A stretch of DNA of 64,000 nucleotides from Betaproteobacteria bacterium LSUCC0117 (lineage in GTDB: Bacteria > Pseudomonadota > Gammaproteobacteria > Burkholderiales > Burkholderiaceae_C). Shown here piece after piece: positions 8,264-16,589 of this stretch. A program made the translations under genes and the position numbers. Numbering within the stretch: position 1 is the first letter of the stretch; each line of letters starts with the position of its first letter. A model generated the notes under the pieces. The model saw only the letters and a program-made list of their open reading frames with translations, was not told where the DNA came from and searched no databases. The DNA is taken from positions 186,001 through 250,000 of the forward strand of contig JAUJFZ010000002.1 in assembly GCA_030441535.1 (NCBI GenBank), given 5' to 3'.

Positions 8264-9040
8264 TTGAAAAATCAATCTCTGTTCGCCCGTGAAGTGCAGG
8301 CTTTTGTCATCAACCTCGATCACTCGACTGCCCGCTTGGAGGCGATTCAAGCGCAAGCGCGGGTAGCTGGATTGTCGCTGACGCGTGTACCAGGGGTTTT
8401 GGGCCGTGCAGTTGACCTTCGCGAAGCGGCGGATGTGGATTCAAGGGGCTACGCGTTACGTCATGGTCGTGCGATCAATATGAACGAGGTCGGCTGCTAC
8501 CTGTCCCACTTGCGCGCCTTGAAGGCTTTTTTGGACTCGGACGCAGCGTTTGGGATTATTTTGGAAGACGATGCAGGTCTGCCAACGGGGTATCTCGATC
8601 TGATACAGCGGTTACTGGAGCGGCAACACGCTTGGGATATTGTGAAGCTGTCTGCTTTTCATTCCGGCACGCCGCTTTTGATCGAATCCATCGGACAGGG
8701 CCAGTCATTGGGTATTCCGCTATCGCGGCATATGAATGCCAATAATGTTTTGTACTCGCGTGTCGCTGCTGAAAAGATGTTGCGCGCGTTGACGCCGATG
8801 CAATTGCCGTTTGATCATGCGCTAGAGCGCGCTTGGCTTTTTGGCATCCGACTACGGGTCGTCACCCCCTCACCCTGCCCCCCTGACACGGGGCACGCCT
8901 CTACCATTGCCGATAACCTTCGTTACCACCTGGTTTGGTACAGGCGGTTGCCGTGTATGGGATTTCGCTTGGTGACCGAGTTATCTCGCTTTGCCTTTGG
9001 TATCGCGCATTACCTTCGCTACAAATTAATTAAGTTTTAG
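8264..9040 (+). CDS. Glycosyltransferase family 25 (LPS/LOS type)
   Basis: A 258-residue protein with the family signature INLDHSTARLEAI at the N-terminus, a central NEVGCYLSHLRALKAFL and an acidic site ILEDDAG. GT25 enzymes add galactose or other sugars to lipooligosaccharide or lipopolysaccharide at the cytoplasmic face. The start is unclear: TTG at 8264 gives the full frame, while GTG at 8294 would give the VQAFVINLDH start seen in relatives. It lies inside the inverted porin pair and its 3' end overlaps the convergent recombinase gene by 11 nt. Both a porin and a glycosyltransferase here concern the cell surface. Confidence 0.85.
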   Translation: MKNQSLFAREVQAFVINLDHSTARLEAIQAQARVAGLSLTRVPGVLGRAVDLREAADVDSRGYALRHGRAINMNEVGCYLSHLRALKAFLDSDAAFGIILEDDAGLPTGYLDLIQRLLERQHAWDIVKLSAFHSGTPLLIESIGQGQSLGIPLSRHMNANNVLYSRVAAEKMLRALTPMQLPFDHALERAWLFGIRLRVVTPSPCPPDTGHASTIADNLRYHLVWYRRLPCMGFRLVTELSRFAFGIAHYLRYKLIKF

Positions 9041-10430
9041 AGCCCCGAGGCCGGCGGCTTTGGAGGATGCCAATATTCTGCTCAGCTGTGAGGGTGCTGG
9101 CGTAGTGGCGGTTGATCATGTCGACGCCGGTACGGGCATTGCGGGCAAGGGTCAGCACGTCAATGCCGTGGCCGTATAGTAATCGGAACGTGATGCTTGA
9201 ATGCCGCAGGCTGTAAAGGCTGCGGGGTTGGCCATGAGCGCCATGTTTGAGGCCTGTTTCCGCCATGACGCAGTTGAAGTAATAAGCCAAGACCCGCGCG
9301 GCGTAGGCGCGGTCCTTGTGTTGCGGCAGGAATAGGTAGTCGTTGGGGTTAGCCAGATCTTGTCGGTGATGGTGAGCAGTCAGCAGGCGGTAAATCCTTA
9401 CAGCGGGTTGTAGCGTAACAATTGGTTTGTCATGGCTCTTAGTTACGGGTAACGTGAGGCGCAGGTATGTGTGGGAGTTGTTCACGATTTCGACGTGTTT
9501 GTGCTTCAGGGTCTTAAGGTCGCTGGGTCGGATGAAACTATTCACCATGAACCCAATCACCCACGCTAAATCAGGCGGAACTGTATGGTCCGATGAGCGT
9601 AAGCCGTAGCGCGTGCGAAGGCTATTGACGTCGTCGGGGGCAGGTTGCCCGCAAAGTGCACGACTTGCGCGCAATAGCTGCCAATACTCGGTGGGTGTGA
9701 ATGGTCCACGCGAGTTGGTTTTTGCCTTAACCTTTGGCAATTCCGGTAGGCTCGGAATTGCGCCTGAAGTCACCGCCAATGACAATACTTTGCGGACTGC
9801 AATTAGATACTGGCTCACGGTAACTGAAGTGAATTGTTCACTCAATGAGTTAGCGAAGTTCTGCAGGACTAAGTAACTAATATCTGCCACCTGGTATTGG
9901 CCTAGTTTTGGCAGAATCACGCTGTCTAGTCGATTGCAAAGAACCATTAGACTGCGACGCGTATATTCGCCACGTGCGACGCGCGCTTGTTCGTTTCGTA
10001 CCAGATGGTCGGCGTAACCAATGAATTTTGGACGTGATGAAGAATCTCGCGCCAAACTGGCATCCAGCACTGGTGATTGCTCGGCCACTCGAGCTGGGGC
10101 TACGTTGATAGCGTCCCTGCTGCTAATCAAAAGTTCCGTTTTTTCAATAAATCGATCCGCGAGCAGTTGTTGGTAGAACTCGCGTGCGAAGTGACGAGCG
10201 ACGTGGATACTCTGGCTACGCGTACTTTTACGGTGGGTGATACCTGCGACTCGACACCTCACCTGCCAGAACTTGCTGGCTCCAATTTTAAAAATGACTA
10301 AATGCCGAGGGTAACCATCCACGGGCAATACCGTTTCGAGGATAGGCACAGTTCTGCCGCGCGGCTTTGAATCGAATACAGCTTCGTTCGCTGCCTTTGC
10401 TGGCGCTTCCATCACAAGCAGGTTATACAT
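9030..10430 (-). CDS. Tyrosine recombinase / integrase between the inverted porins
   Basis: A 466-residue phage-integrase-type recombinase. An N-terminal region of about 130 residues resembles an arm-binding domain, the core-binding domain follows (about 135-235), and the catalytic domain begins about residue 245. Catalytic residues visible are R301 in FIRPSDLKTLK, R409 in LYSLRHSS and the nucleophile Y443 in MINRHYAST. This arrangement fits integrases of mobile islands. No adjacent tRNA and no obvious attachment repeats were found. The only long repeats around it are the two porin arms. It may act on them, or it may be the remnant of an integrated element. Confidence 0.88.
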   Translation of the reverse strand: MYNLLVMEAPAKAANEAVFDSKPRGRTVPILETVLPVDGYPRHLVIFKIGASKFWQVRCRVAGITHRKSTRSQSIHVARHFAREFYQQLLADRFIEKTELLISSRDAINVAPARVAEQSPVLDASLARDSSSRPKFIGYADHLVRNEQARVARGEYTRRSLMVLCNRLDSVILPKLGQYQVADISYLVLQNFANSLSEQFTSVTVSQYLIAVRKVLSLAVTSGAIPSLPELPKVKAKTNSRGPFTPTEYWQLLRASRALCGQPAPDDVNSLRTRYGLRSSDHTVPPDLAWVIGFMVNSFIRPSDLKTLKHKHVEIVNNSHTYLRLTLPVTKSHDKPIVTLQPAVRIYRLLTAHHHRQDLANPNDYLFLPQHKDRAYAARVLAYYFNCVMAETGLKHGAHGQPRSLYSLRHSSITFRLLYGHGIDVLTLARNARTGVDMINRHYASTLTAEQNIGILQSRRPRGSKT

Positions 10431-10621
10431 GTCTGTGGGCTTAATCTGTTTTTTTGTGTATATATTTCTTTCTGTTGTATTTCTCGAAACTCACTTGCCA
10501 AACATAAAATAAAGTAGCACTTTTAGTGAGTCCGACTAAAGATGACAAATCGCTAGAAAAAACAATGGGTTAGTGTTGATTTAAAAAATGTCTGAATCGT
10601 AAACTTGGACCCAAAGTCGAA

Positions 10622-10653
10622 AAAACCCCACCGTGTTGCCACAGTGGGGTTTT
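10622..10653 (-). terminator. Terminator of the truncated porin copy
   Basis: Same hairpin as at 8145-8176 in the opposite orientation (arms 10622-10635 and 10640-10653, loop of four). It also faces the promoter region of the recombinase and would insulate it. Confidence 0.88.
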
Positions 10654-10694
10654 TAATCTTCTAAACCTCTAACTGGCTAATGCCAGCGGGGGAA

Positions 10695-11501
10695 TTAGAA
10701 AGTGTGACCCAAGCGAATGCGTGAGGTGTTGCCGTTGTATGTGGCGTCAGTCGGGTTCTTCAGGTTAGCGTAGCTGATGGTCAAAGAAGTACGCTTGCTC
10801 AAAGCGTAGCTTGCAGCTACAGCTGTACCGCTGTTATTACCTTCGTCGAACCAGTGCATGCCAACCGTAGCGCCACCCATGGGGGCTGTGATTGCGAATT
10901 CGTTCTCATCGTCAGCGTTGATGTCAGAAGAAGCGGAAATCATTGCGACACCTGCATCGAAGCTAACCAAAACGCGCTGGCGCTTATCAGAATCACGCTG
11001 ATCATAAGTCACGCTAACAGGACCTGTTTTGTAACCTACGGTATAGGTAATAGCTGTTGAGCCAACCACACGGACTAAGTCAGTCGCGTCGATTGCCAAG
11101 GTCAAACCATCGACCAATGTTGGCAATGTGTACTTGACCTGAGACACCGCCAGGTCGCCGCCCATTGCAGCGTTGATGCTGGTAGCAAGAGACTCACCAC
11201 CGCTCAAACGTGATGCGCCAGCAGCGACGTTGCTGTAAGCGACTGTACCGAAGCCACCAGACAGAGACATGGCTGAGTTTGTAGTAGCCAAAGCGGTAGA
11301 CTGGCGAGTACCCAGGTCAAATGACATGGAGGCGCTAGCTGTCAAGCCACCGCCCAGGTCTTCAGTTGCTGCAAAGTTCAGGTTAGCGTCTGTGCGGCTA
11401 AAACCAACCACACCGCCGACAGCCTGCTCGTAAGACACAGAAGCCACACCAGAGATGGTAACTTGAGCAGAAGCAACGCCAGCGACTGCAACAGCAGCCA
11501 T
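10695..11501 (-). pseudogene. 5'-truncated, probably silent porin copy
   Basis: 268 codons remain, starting at the codon that is Met8 of the complete porin. The first seven residues (MKKTLIA), the ribosome site and the promoter region are missing. The remaining MAAVAVAGVASA has no positive N-region, so it would be a poor signal peptide. Eleven residues differ from the complete copy: A to S, Q to E, D to S, V to M, S to A, TM to LA, GT to LV, A to S and P to A (left to right copy). The last 110 residues are identical. Its open frame and lack of stops argue against simple decay; a donor role is inferred. Confidence 0.85.
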
Positions 11502-11525
11502 AGCAGCTGCTGTCGCAAAGTGTTG

Positions 11526-12374
11526 TTATGCGTAGCGTTTGCTGCGCAAATTGGTACGCATATCCCTCAGGCGGGGTAACAGTTGCGCGCCATCCATGCG
11601 CAATGCGACCAAGGTCGCGAGGATATCGATGATGGTGAGGTGCAGCAGGCGCGAGGTCATGGGGCTGTAGCGGTCGTAGCCTTCGGGGTGGTCCGCGGCG
11701 AGGTGGATGTGCGCGGCGCTTGCCAGTGGTGAGCCGCTGCTGGTAATGCAGATGGTGGTGGCGCCGTGTTTGCGGGCGATGTCAGTGGCGTCCATGAGGT
11801 CGCGGGTACGGCCGGAGTTAGAAATCACGACCACGCAGTCCCCCGGCCCCATCATCGAGGCGCTCATGACTTGCATGTGGCCGTCGCTGTAAGCCACGGT
11901 GGATACGCCCAAACGGAAAAATTTGTGCTGTGCGTCCTGCGCCACGATGCCGGAGTTACCGGCGCCAAAGAATTCGATCCGCTTCCCGAGTACGCAGGTG
12001 TTTAGAAGTGCACCAGCCGCCTTCTCGATGGCGGCGGTCGAGGCGTCGTTGCGGTACTTCAAAAAGGCCGCAACGTTGTTGTCGATGACCTTCACCAAGA
12101 CGTCATTGACTTTGTCATCGAGGTCTACACTGCGGTGGATAAAGGGCACCCCCTCGCTGACGGTACCGGCCAACTTCAACTTGAAATCACTCAGGCCGTC
12201 GTACCCCATGCTGCGGCAAAAGCGCACCACCGTCGGCTTGCTCACATGGGCGCGGGCTGCTAACTCGGTTACAGGCAAACTGGCAAAACTGCGGGGATCC
12301 AGCAGCACGAGTTTTCCTACACGTTGTTCTGCAGGGGCCAGTGACGAAAGAGAGGCGGTGATCCGGTCGAGCAT
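11526..12374 (-). CDS. RpiR/HexR-family transcriptional regulator
   Basis: A 282-residue regulator with an N-terminal helix-turn-helix (ELAARAHVSKPTVVRFCRSMGYDG, about residues 40-65) and a C-terminal SIS sugar-phosphate-binding domain (EFFGAGNSGIVAQD to SNSGRTRDLMDA, about 130-260). Such proteins sense phosphosugars such as KDPG or 6-phosphogluconate and control central carbon genes. The divergent transaldolase gene fits that role. The frame has a GTG nine codons upstream; MLDRITASLSSL at 12374 matches HexR relatives better. Its stop is 24 nt from the first codon of the truncated porin. Confidence 0.88.
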   Translation of the reverse strand: MLDRITASLSSLAPAEQRVGKLVLLDPRSFASLPVTELAARAHVSKPTVVRFCRSMGYDGLSDFKLKLAGTVSEGVPFIHRSVDLDDKVNDVLVKVIDNNVAAFLKYRNDASTAAIEKAAGALLNTCVLGKRIEFFGAGNSGIVAQDAQHKFFRLGVSTVAYSDGHMQVMSASMMGPGDCVVVISNSGRTRDLMDATDIARKHGATTICITSSGSPLASAAHIHLAADHPEGYDRYSPMTSRLLHLTIIDILATLVALRMDGAQLLPRLRDMRTNLRSKRYA

Positions 12375-12401
12375 GGTTTTTTGGCGCGCTAAAATTGGCA
12401 C

Positions 12402-12436
12402 AAGTTACAATATTGACGGTGTCGTAACTGTAACTT
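12402..12436. promoter_or_regulatory. Inverted repeat in the rpiR-tal divergent region
   Basis: AAGTTACA (12402-12409) and TGTAACTT (12429-12436) form a perfect 8-bp inverted repeat with 19 nt between. It lies between the two divergent start codons (12374 and 12469), where an operator for the adjacent regulator would be expected. TGTAA half sites are also typical of HexR. Binding is inferred. Confidence 0.45.
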
Positions 12437-12468
12437 TATTCCATCCAACCCACAACTGAAAGTCGCAA

Positions 12469-13446
12469 ATGAATCAGCTCGAAGCCCTCAAACAGTTCAC
12501 AACCGTCGTTGCCGATACCGGGGATTTCCAGCAAATTGCGGCCTATGCACCACAAGACGCCACCACGAATCCTTCACTCATTTTGAAGGCGGTGCAGATG
12601 CCAGCCTACCAACCGCTGTTGGCCAAGGCTGTCGCTGAAGCCAAGGCGGCTGGCAACGGCACAGCCACCACTGACGCAGTGATGGATGTGTTGTTGGTGG
12701 GTTTTGGCTGTGAAATTTTGAAGCTAATCCCAGGCCGCGTATCGACTGAGGTTGATGCCCGCTTGAGCTTTGATAAAGCGGCGACGATCGCCAAAGCGCG
12801 CCAGCTGATGGAGCTCTACAACGCCGCCGGTATCGGCAATGACCGTATCCTGATCAAGATGGCTTCGACGTGGGAGGGTATTCAGGCCGCAACCACGTTG
12901 GAAGCGGAAGGCATCCATACCAACCTCACACTGTTATTCTCCTTTGCCCAAGCGGTGGCCTGTGCGGACGCCAAGGTGCAGTTGATTTCGCCCTTCGTGG
13001 GCCGTATTTATGACTGGTACAAAAAGCAGGCGGGCGCTAACTGGGACGAACAGGCCAATGCCGGCTCGAATGACCCCGGCGTCCAATCAGTGGCCCGTAT
13101 CTACGCCTACTACAAGCGCCATGGCGTTGCGACCGAGGTGATGGGTGCGAGCTTCCGCAATGCCGGACAGATCCGGGCGCTGGCGGGCTGTGATTTGCTG
13201 ACCATCAGCCCCGACCTACTGGCACAATTGCGCGATGCAACCGAGCCCTTACCCCAAGCGCTCAATGCCGCGCAGCCCGCTGACTTGGGTTTTACCGAAG
13301 ACCTCACACGGAACCAATTATCGGAAGCCGCGTTCCGATTTGCACTTAATGAAGACGCCATGGCAACCGACAAATTGAGCGAGGGTATTCGTGCGTTTGT
13401 CAAAGATACGCATACCCTCGAAGCCCTCATCAAATCAGCGCTGTAA
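12469..13446 (+). CDS. tal: Transaldolase (TalB type)
   Basis: A 325-residue class I transaldolase that transfers a dihydroxyacetone unit between sedoheptulose-7-phosphate and glyceraldehyde-3-phosphate in the pentose phosphate pathway. The Schiff-base lysine is in RILIKMASTWEG, and TTNPSL near residue 30 and GASFRNAGQI are family motifs. The length is near that of E. coli TalB (317). It is divergent from the RpiR-type regulator. Its last 12 nt overlap the 3' end of the next, convergent gene. Confidence 0.95.
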   Translation: MNQLEALKQFTTVVADTGDFQQIAAYAPQDATTNPSLILKAVQMPAYQPLLAKAVAEAKAAGNGTATTDAVMDVLLVGFGCEILKLIPGRVSTEVDARLSFDKAATIAKARQLMELYNAAGIGNDRILIKMASTWEGIQAATTLEAEGIHTNLTLLFSFAQAVACADAKVQLISPFVGRIYDWYKKQAGANWDEQANAGSNDPGVQSVARIYAYYKRHGVATEVMGASFRNAGQIRALAGCDLLTISPDLLAQLRDATEPLPQALNAAQPADLGFTEDLTRNQLSEAAFRFALNEDAMATDKLSEGIRAFVKDTHTLEALIKSAL

Positions 13447-13974
13447 GCGCGCCTGTTGTTGCGCCTCAGCCCAAAGCTGTGGCGCAACATGCGTGAGGTA
13501 GGCGGTTTGCGCGGCTTTCATGCAATCGTTGTAGCGTGCGGTGGCCACCCACGCCCCGATCGCCAGCGGGAGGCCCGTACTGGCGCCGATCAGCACACTG
13601 AGGTTGTTGGCGGTGGCGCCGTCCCCCAGCGAACCCAGGGTGCACAAGTCAGCGGCACGCGCTTGGGCCCGTTGGTTGGGGCGCAGCGCCAGATGATTCG
13701 CATAAGCCACTTTGATCGCCGTAAAGCCAACCAAGGTGAGCGGGCTTGGCGATGCCCCTAACAGGGGGTTCAGTTCCTTAGCGCCGCCTGCTAAGGCCAA
13801 AGCGGTGCTGACGCCGTCTGTGGTGACACCCTGTTTTGCGAATCGACTTGAAATATCAGGTGCCAGAGCGGGCCCGGTGGCCAATGCGGCACGTAATTTC
13901 GCTTTGAATAAAAGCTTTGCATTCGCCTGATGCGCGACGCTCGCCGTTGGTGCGCTGTGTGCGTTGAAAGCCAC
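13435..13974 (-). CDS. Hypothetical protein; exported-protein-like, start codon uncertain
   Basis: I do not recognise this 179-residue protein with certainty. It has a TTDGVSTALALAGGAKELNPLLG segment of the kind seen in small membrane proteins (D-ST ... ELNPL) and several hydrophobic stretches. The GTG at 13974 lies within what looks like a signal peptide. Reading upstream in frame gives INRKVFITLAIGFLVAFNAHSA, a good signal sequence, but only ATA (14014-14016) and no standard start codon lies between it and the stop TAG at 14029-14031. Either an unusual start is used or the start was lost by mutation. Confidence 0.5.
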   Translation of the reverse strand: MAFNAHSAPTASVAHQANAKLLFKAKLRAALATGPALAPDISSRFAKQGVTTDGVSTALALAGGAKELNPLLGASPSPLTLVGFTAIKVAYANHLALRPNQRAQARAADLCTLGSLGDGATANNLSVLIGASTGLPLAIGAWVATARYNDCMKAAQTAYLTHVAPQLWAEAQQQARLQR

Positions 13975-14333
13975 TAAAAACCCGATGGCCAGGGTGATGA
14001 ATACTTTGCGGTTTATGCGGTGATCTGGCTAAAAATGAAAATAAATACACGTCCCAAAACGGGGCTTAAATCAATTTTCAAAAGCAGATACCACGGCTAC
14101 AAGCCAGCGAAAGTTCATTTATTTCGCGGTTTACTACGTCGTTCGATGTAGAAAAAACGCGTCCTTACATCGAAGGGCAGCAGTTATTTATTCGCTATAT
14201 TTTTCTCGTCTGGCGTTTGCACTTTCGACCGCATCGGTGATGTCCCAAAACACATCACTAGAAAACCGATCAGTACACAAGCGTTTAGTTCATAAGGCCT
14301 CAACGAAGGTATTCAAACGCGATGAACAGACGT
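13975..14333. other. Intergenic region between the hypothetical gene and groEL
   Basis: About 360 bp without a credible gene. It contains a perfect 9-bp inverted repeat TTCGATGTA (14142-14150) / TACATCGAA (14166-14174) with a 15-nt loop. That could be a hairpin or an operator for the upstream gene. Nothing else was recognised. Confidence 0.4.
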
Positions 14334-14367
14334 AAAAAAACCCGCAAGGGCCGAGGCCCTGCGGGTT
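14334..14367 (-). terminator. Terminator of the groES-groEL operon
   Basis: On the minus strand a GC-rich stem (CCCGCAGGGCC type, one bulged base) is followed by seven T at 14334-14340. It begins about 30 nt after the groEL stop. Confidence 0.9.
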
Positions 14368-14395
14368 GACTGCTCGTGTGACGAGCGGTGGGTAA

Positions 14396-16051
14396 TTACA
14401 TACCCATGCCGCCCATACCACCCATGCCGCCCATACCACCCATGTCGCCGCCGCCCATTGAGGGTGCGTCATCTTTTGGGGTCTCAGAGACCATGCACTC
14501 GGTTGTCAACATCAAGCTGGCAACTGAGGCTGCGTTTTGCAGCGCGGTGCGGGTCACTTTCGTGGGATCCAAAATACCCATTTCGATCATGTCGCCGTAG
14601 GTGTCGTTTGCGGCGTTGAAGCCGAAGTTACCTTTACCTTCCATGACCTTGTTGATCACCACGCTGGGCTCGCCACCGGCGTTGGCAACGATCTCGCGCA
14701 GAGGTGCTTCGATGGCCTTCAACACCAGCTTGATACCGGCGTCTTGGTCAGCGTTGTCACCCTTGATCTCACCTGCGTTCTGACGGGCGCGCAGCAAAGC
14801 CACGCCACCACCAGAAACCACGCCCTCTTCAACGGCTGCACGGGTGGCGTGCAACGCGTCTTCAACGCGGGCTTTCTTCTCTTTCATTTCGACTTCGGTT
14901 GCTGCGCCAACTTTGATCAACGCCACACCGCCGGCCAACTTGGCCACGCGCTCTTGCAGCTTCTCGCGGTCGTAGTCGCTGGTTGCTTCTTCGATCTGAA
15001 CGCGGATTTGCTTCACACGTGCTTCGATGTCGCCAGCGTCGCCAGCACCGTCGATGATGATCGTGGCCTCTTTGCCCACTTCAACGCGCTTGGCTTGACC
15101 CAAGTCAGCCAAGGTCACTTTTTCGAGTGTCAGGCCAACTTCTTCAGCGATGACTTTACCGCCAGTCAGGATGGCGATGTCTTCCAACATGGCCTTGCGA
15201 CGATCGCCGAAGCCAGGAGCCTTAACAGCGACCACCTTCAAGATACCGCGGATGGTGTTCACAACTAATGTCGCCAAGGCTTCGCCGTCGACGTCTTCAG
15301 CAATGATCAGCAAGGGGCGGCTTGACTTGGCAACTTGCTCCAATGTGGGCAACAGGTCACGGATGTTGCTGATCTTCTTGTCGTGCAACAGCACGTAAGG
15401 GTTCTCAAGCAACGCAGCCTGCTTCTCGGGTGAGTTTACGAAGTAGGGTGACAGGTAGCCACGGTCGAATTGCATACCTTCGACAACTTCTAACTCGTTT
15501 TGCAGTGACTTGCCGTCTTCAACGGTGATCACTCCTTCTTTACCAACCTTGTCCATGGCTTCGGCAATGATTTGGCCGATTGACTCGTCAGAGTTTGCAG
15601 AGATCGTGCCGACCTGTGCGATTTCTTTGTTGGTCGTCGTGGCTTTGCTGGACTTCTTCAGCTCTTCGATCAAGCGCACAACAGCTTTATCGATACCGCG
15701 CTTCAGGTCCATGGGGTTCATGCCTGCGGCAACGTACTTCATGCCTTCGCGGATGATTGACTGGGTCAAAACGGTTGCGGTGGTGGTACCGTCACCGGCG
15801 TTGTCGCTGGTGCGTGAGGCCACTTCCTTGACCATTTGCGCGCCCATGTTTTGCAACTTGTCTTTCAGTTCGATTTCTTTCGCAACTGACACACCGTCTT
15901 TGGTCACGGTGGGGGCGCCGAATGAGCGCTCGAGCACCACGTTGCGACCTTTTGGGCCCAAGGTTACTTTCACAGCGTTGGCCAGGATGTTGACACCCTC
16001 AACCATGCGAGCACGGGCTTCGCCGCCAAAGATTACGTCTTTTGCTGCCAT
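14396..16051 (-). CDS. groL: Chaperonin GroEL
   Basis: A 551-residue 60-kDa chaperonin that folds proteins in the cytoplasm as a double ring with GroES. Family motifs are VTLGPKGRNVVLERSFG at the N-terminus, NAGDGTTTATVL for nucleotide binding near residue 86, and the Gly-Gly-Met repeat tail, here four GGM units and GM. It is the second gene of the operon, 57 nt after groES. Confidence 0.98.
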   Translation of the reverse strand: MAAKDVIFGGEARARMVEGVNILANAVKVTLGPKGRNVVLERSFGAPTVTKDGVSVAKEIELKDKLQNMGAQMVKEVASRTSDNAGDGTTTATVLTQSIIREGMKYVAAGMNPMDLKRGIDKAVVRLIEELKKSSKATTTNKEIAQVGTISANSDESIGQIIAEAMDKVGKEGVITVEDGKSLQNELEVVEGMQFDRGYLSPYFVNSPEKQAALLENPYVLLHDKKISNIRDLLPTLEQVAKSSRPLLIIAEDVDGEALATLVVNTIRGILKVVAVKAPGFGDRRKAMLEDIAILTGGKVIAEEVGLTLEKVTLADLGQAKRVEVGKEATIIIDGAGDAGDIEARVKQIRVQIEEATSDYDREKLQERVAKLAGGVALIKVGAATEVEMKEKKARVEDALHATRAAVEEGVVSGGGVALLRARQNAGEIKGDNADQDAGIKLVLKAIEAPLREIVANAGGEPSVVINKVMEGKGNFGFNAANDTYGDMIEMGILDPTKVTRTALQNAASVASLMLTTECMVSETPKDDAPSMGGGDMGGMGGMGGMGGMGM

Positions 16052-16108
16052 TTTCTAAATTCCTTTAAATATGTGTTTTTCTGAAGTGCGATCGTCGCGT
16101 TGGTTCAA

Positions 16109-16396
16109 TTAAGAAACAACAGCGAACAGGTCGTCTTCCTTCATGACCAACAGTTCGTCGCCGTCAACCTTGACGGACTGGCCGCTGTACTTGCCAAACA
16201 AGACGCGGTCACCAACTTTCACGGACATCGCAGAGATTTCGCCCTTGTCGTTGCGCTTGCCGGGGCCGACGGCCAACACTTCACCTTGGTCGGGCTTTTC
16301 TGCCGCGTTGTCAGGGATGTAAATGCCAGAGGCGGTTTTGGTTTCGACTTCCAAACGCTTAACGATCACGCGATCGTGCAACGGTGTGAGTTTCAT
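16109..16396 (-). CDS. groS: Co-chaperonin GroES
   Basis: A 95-residue co-chaperonin. It begins MKLTPLHDRVIVKRLE and carries the mobile loop ETKTASGIYIPDNAAEKP and the GDRVLFGKYSG motif. GGAG lies before the ATG. It is the first gene of the groESL operon, with a CIRCE element about 105 nt upstream. Confidence 0.98.
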   Translation of the reverse strand: MKLTPLHDRVIVKRLEVETKTASGIYIPDNAAEKPDQGEVLAVGPGKRNDKGEISAMSVKVGDRVLFGKYSGQSVKVDGDELLVMKEDDLFAVVS

Positions 16397-16500
16397 GATT
16401 TCTCCTTAGAGAGTAACGACGTTGATAAAAATTGCCCCGGGGCTTCGGCCCTGGGTGCGGAACCTGAACGACCAAGGTCTGTCAGTTCGACAAGCCATTG

Positions 16501-16554
16501 TTAGCACTCAAGTCCGTCGAGTGCTAATGATAAGGGCGAAAAATGGCATTTCAA
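16501..16554 (-). promoter_or_regulatory. groESL promoter with CIRCE operator
   Basis: The CIRCE sequence TTAGCACTC-N9-GAGTGCTAA is perfect (16501-16527) and is the binding site of the HrcA repressor. Immediately upstream on the minus strand are TTGAAA (plus 16549-16554) and TATCAT (16527-16532) with 16 nt between, a good sigma-70 promoter. The same -35, CCCTTGAAA, is also close to a sigma-32 -35, and GCCCTTAT lies 11 nt on, so dual control is possible. Confidence 0.92.
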
Positions 16555-16589
16555 GGGCTGGGGTTAAAAATCAACCCCTGAGCAGGGGC

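Larger units (their letters stand above)
10622..11504 (-). repeat. Inverted repeat, right arm
   Basis: Reverse-complement counterpart of 7294-8176. It covers the terminator, the 3' UTR and the porin body up to the third base before the in-frame ATG at 11501. Upstream of it the sequence is unrelated to the left copy and runs directly into the 3' end of the rpiR-type gene. Confidence 0.92.

Noticed and set aside
9030..10430. Integration at a tRNA gene by the integrase near 9-10 kb.
   Set aside because: No tRNA-like sequence was recognised on either side of the recombinase.
7294..11504. Treating the porin pair as a diversity-generating retroelement (template and variable repeat).
   Set aside because: The differences are not restricted to adenines of one copy and no reverse transcriptase gene is present in the window.
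14388..14600. Proline/methionine repeat peptide opposite the groEL end.
   Set aside because: It is the reverse reading of the Gly-Gly-Met tail of GroEL.
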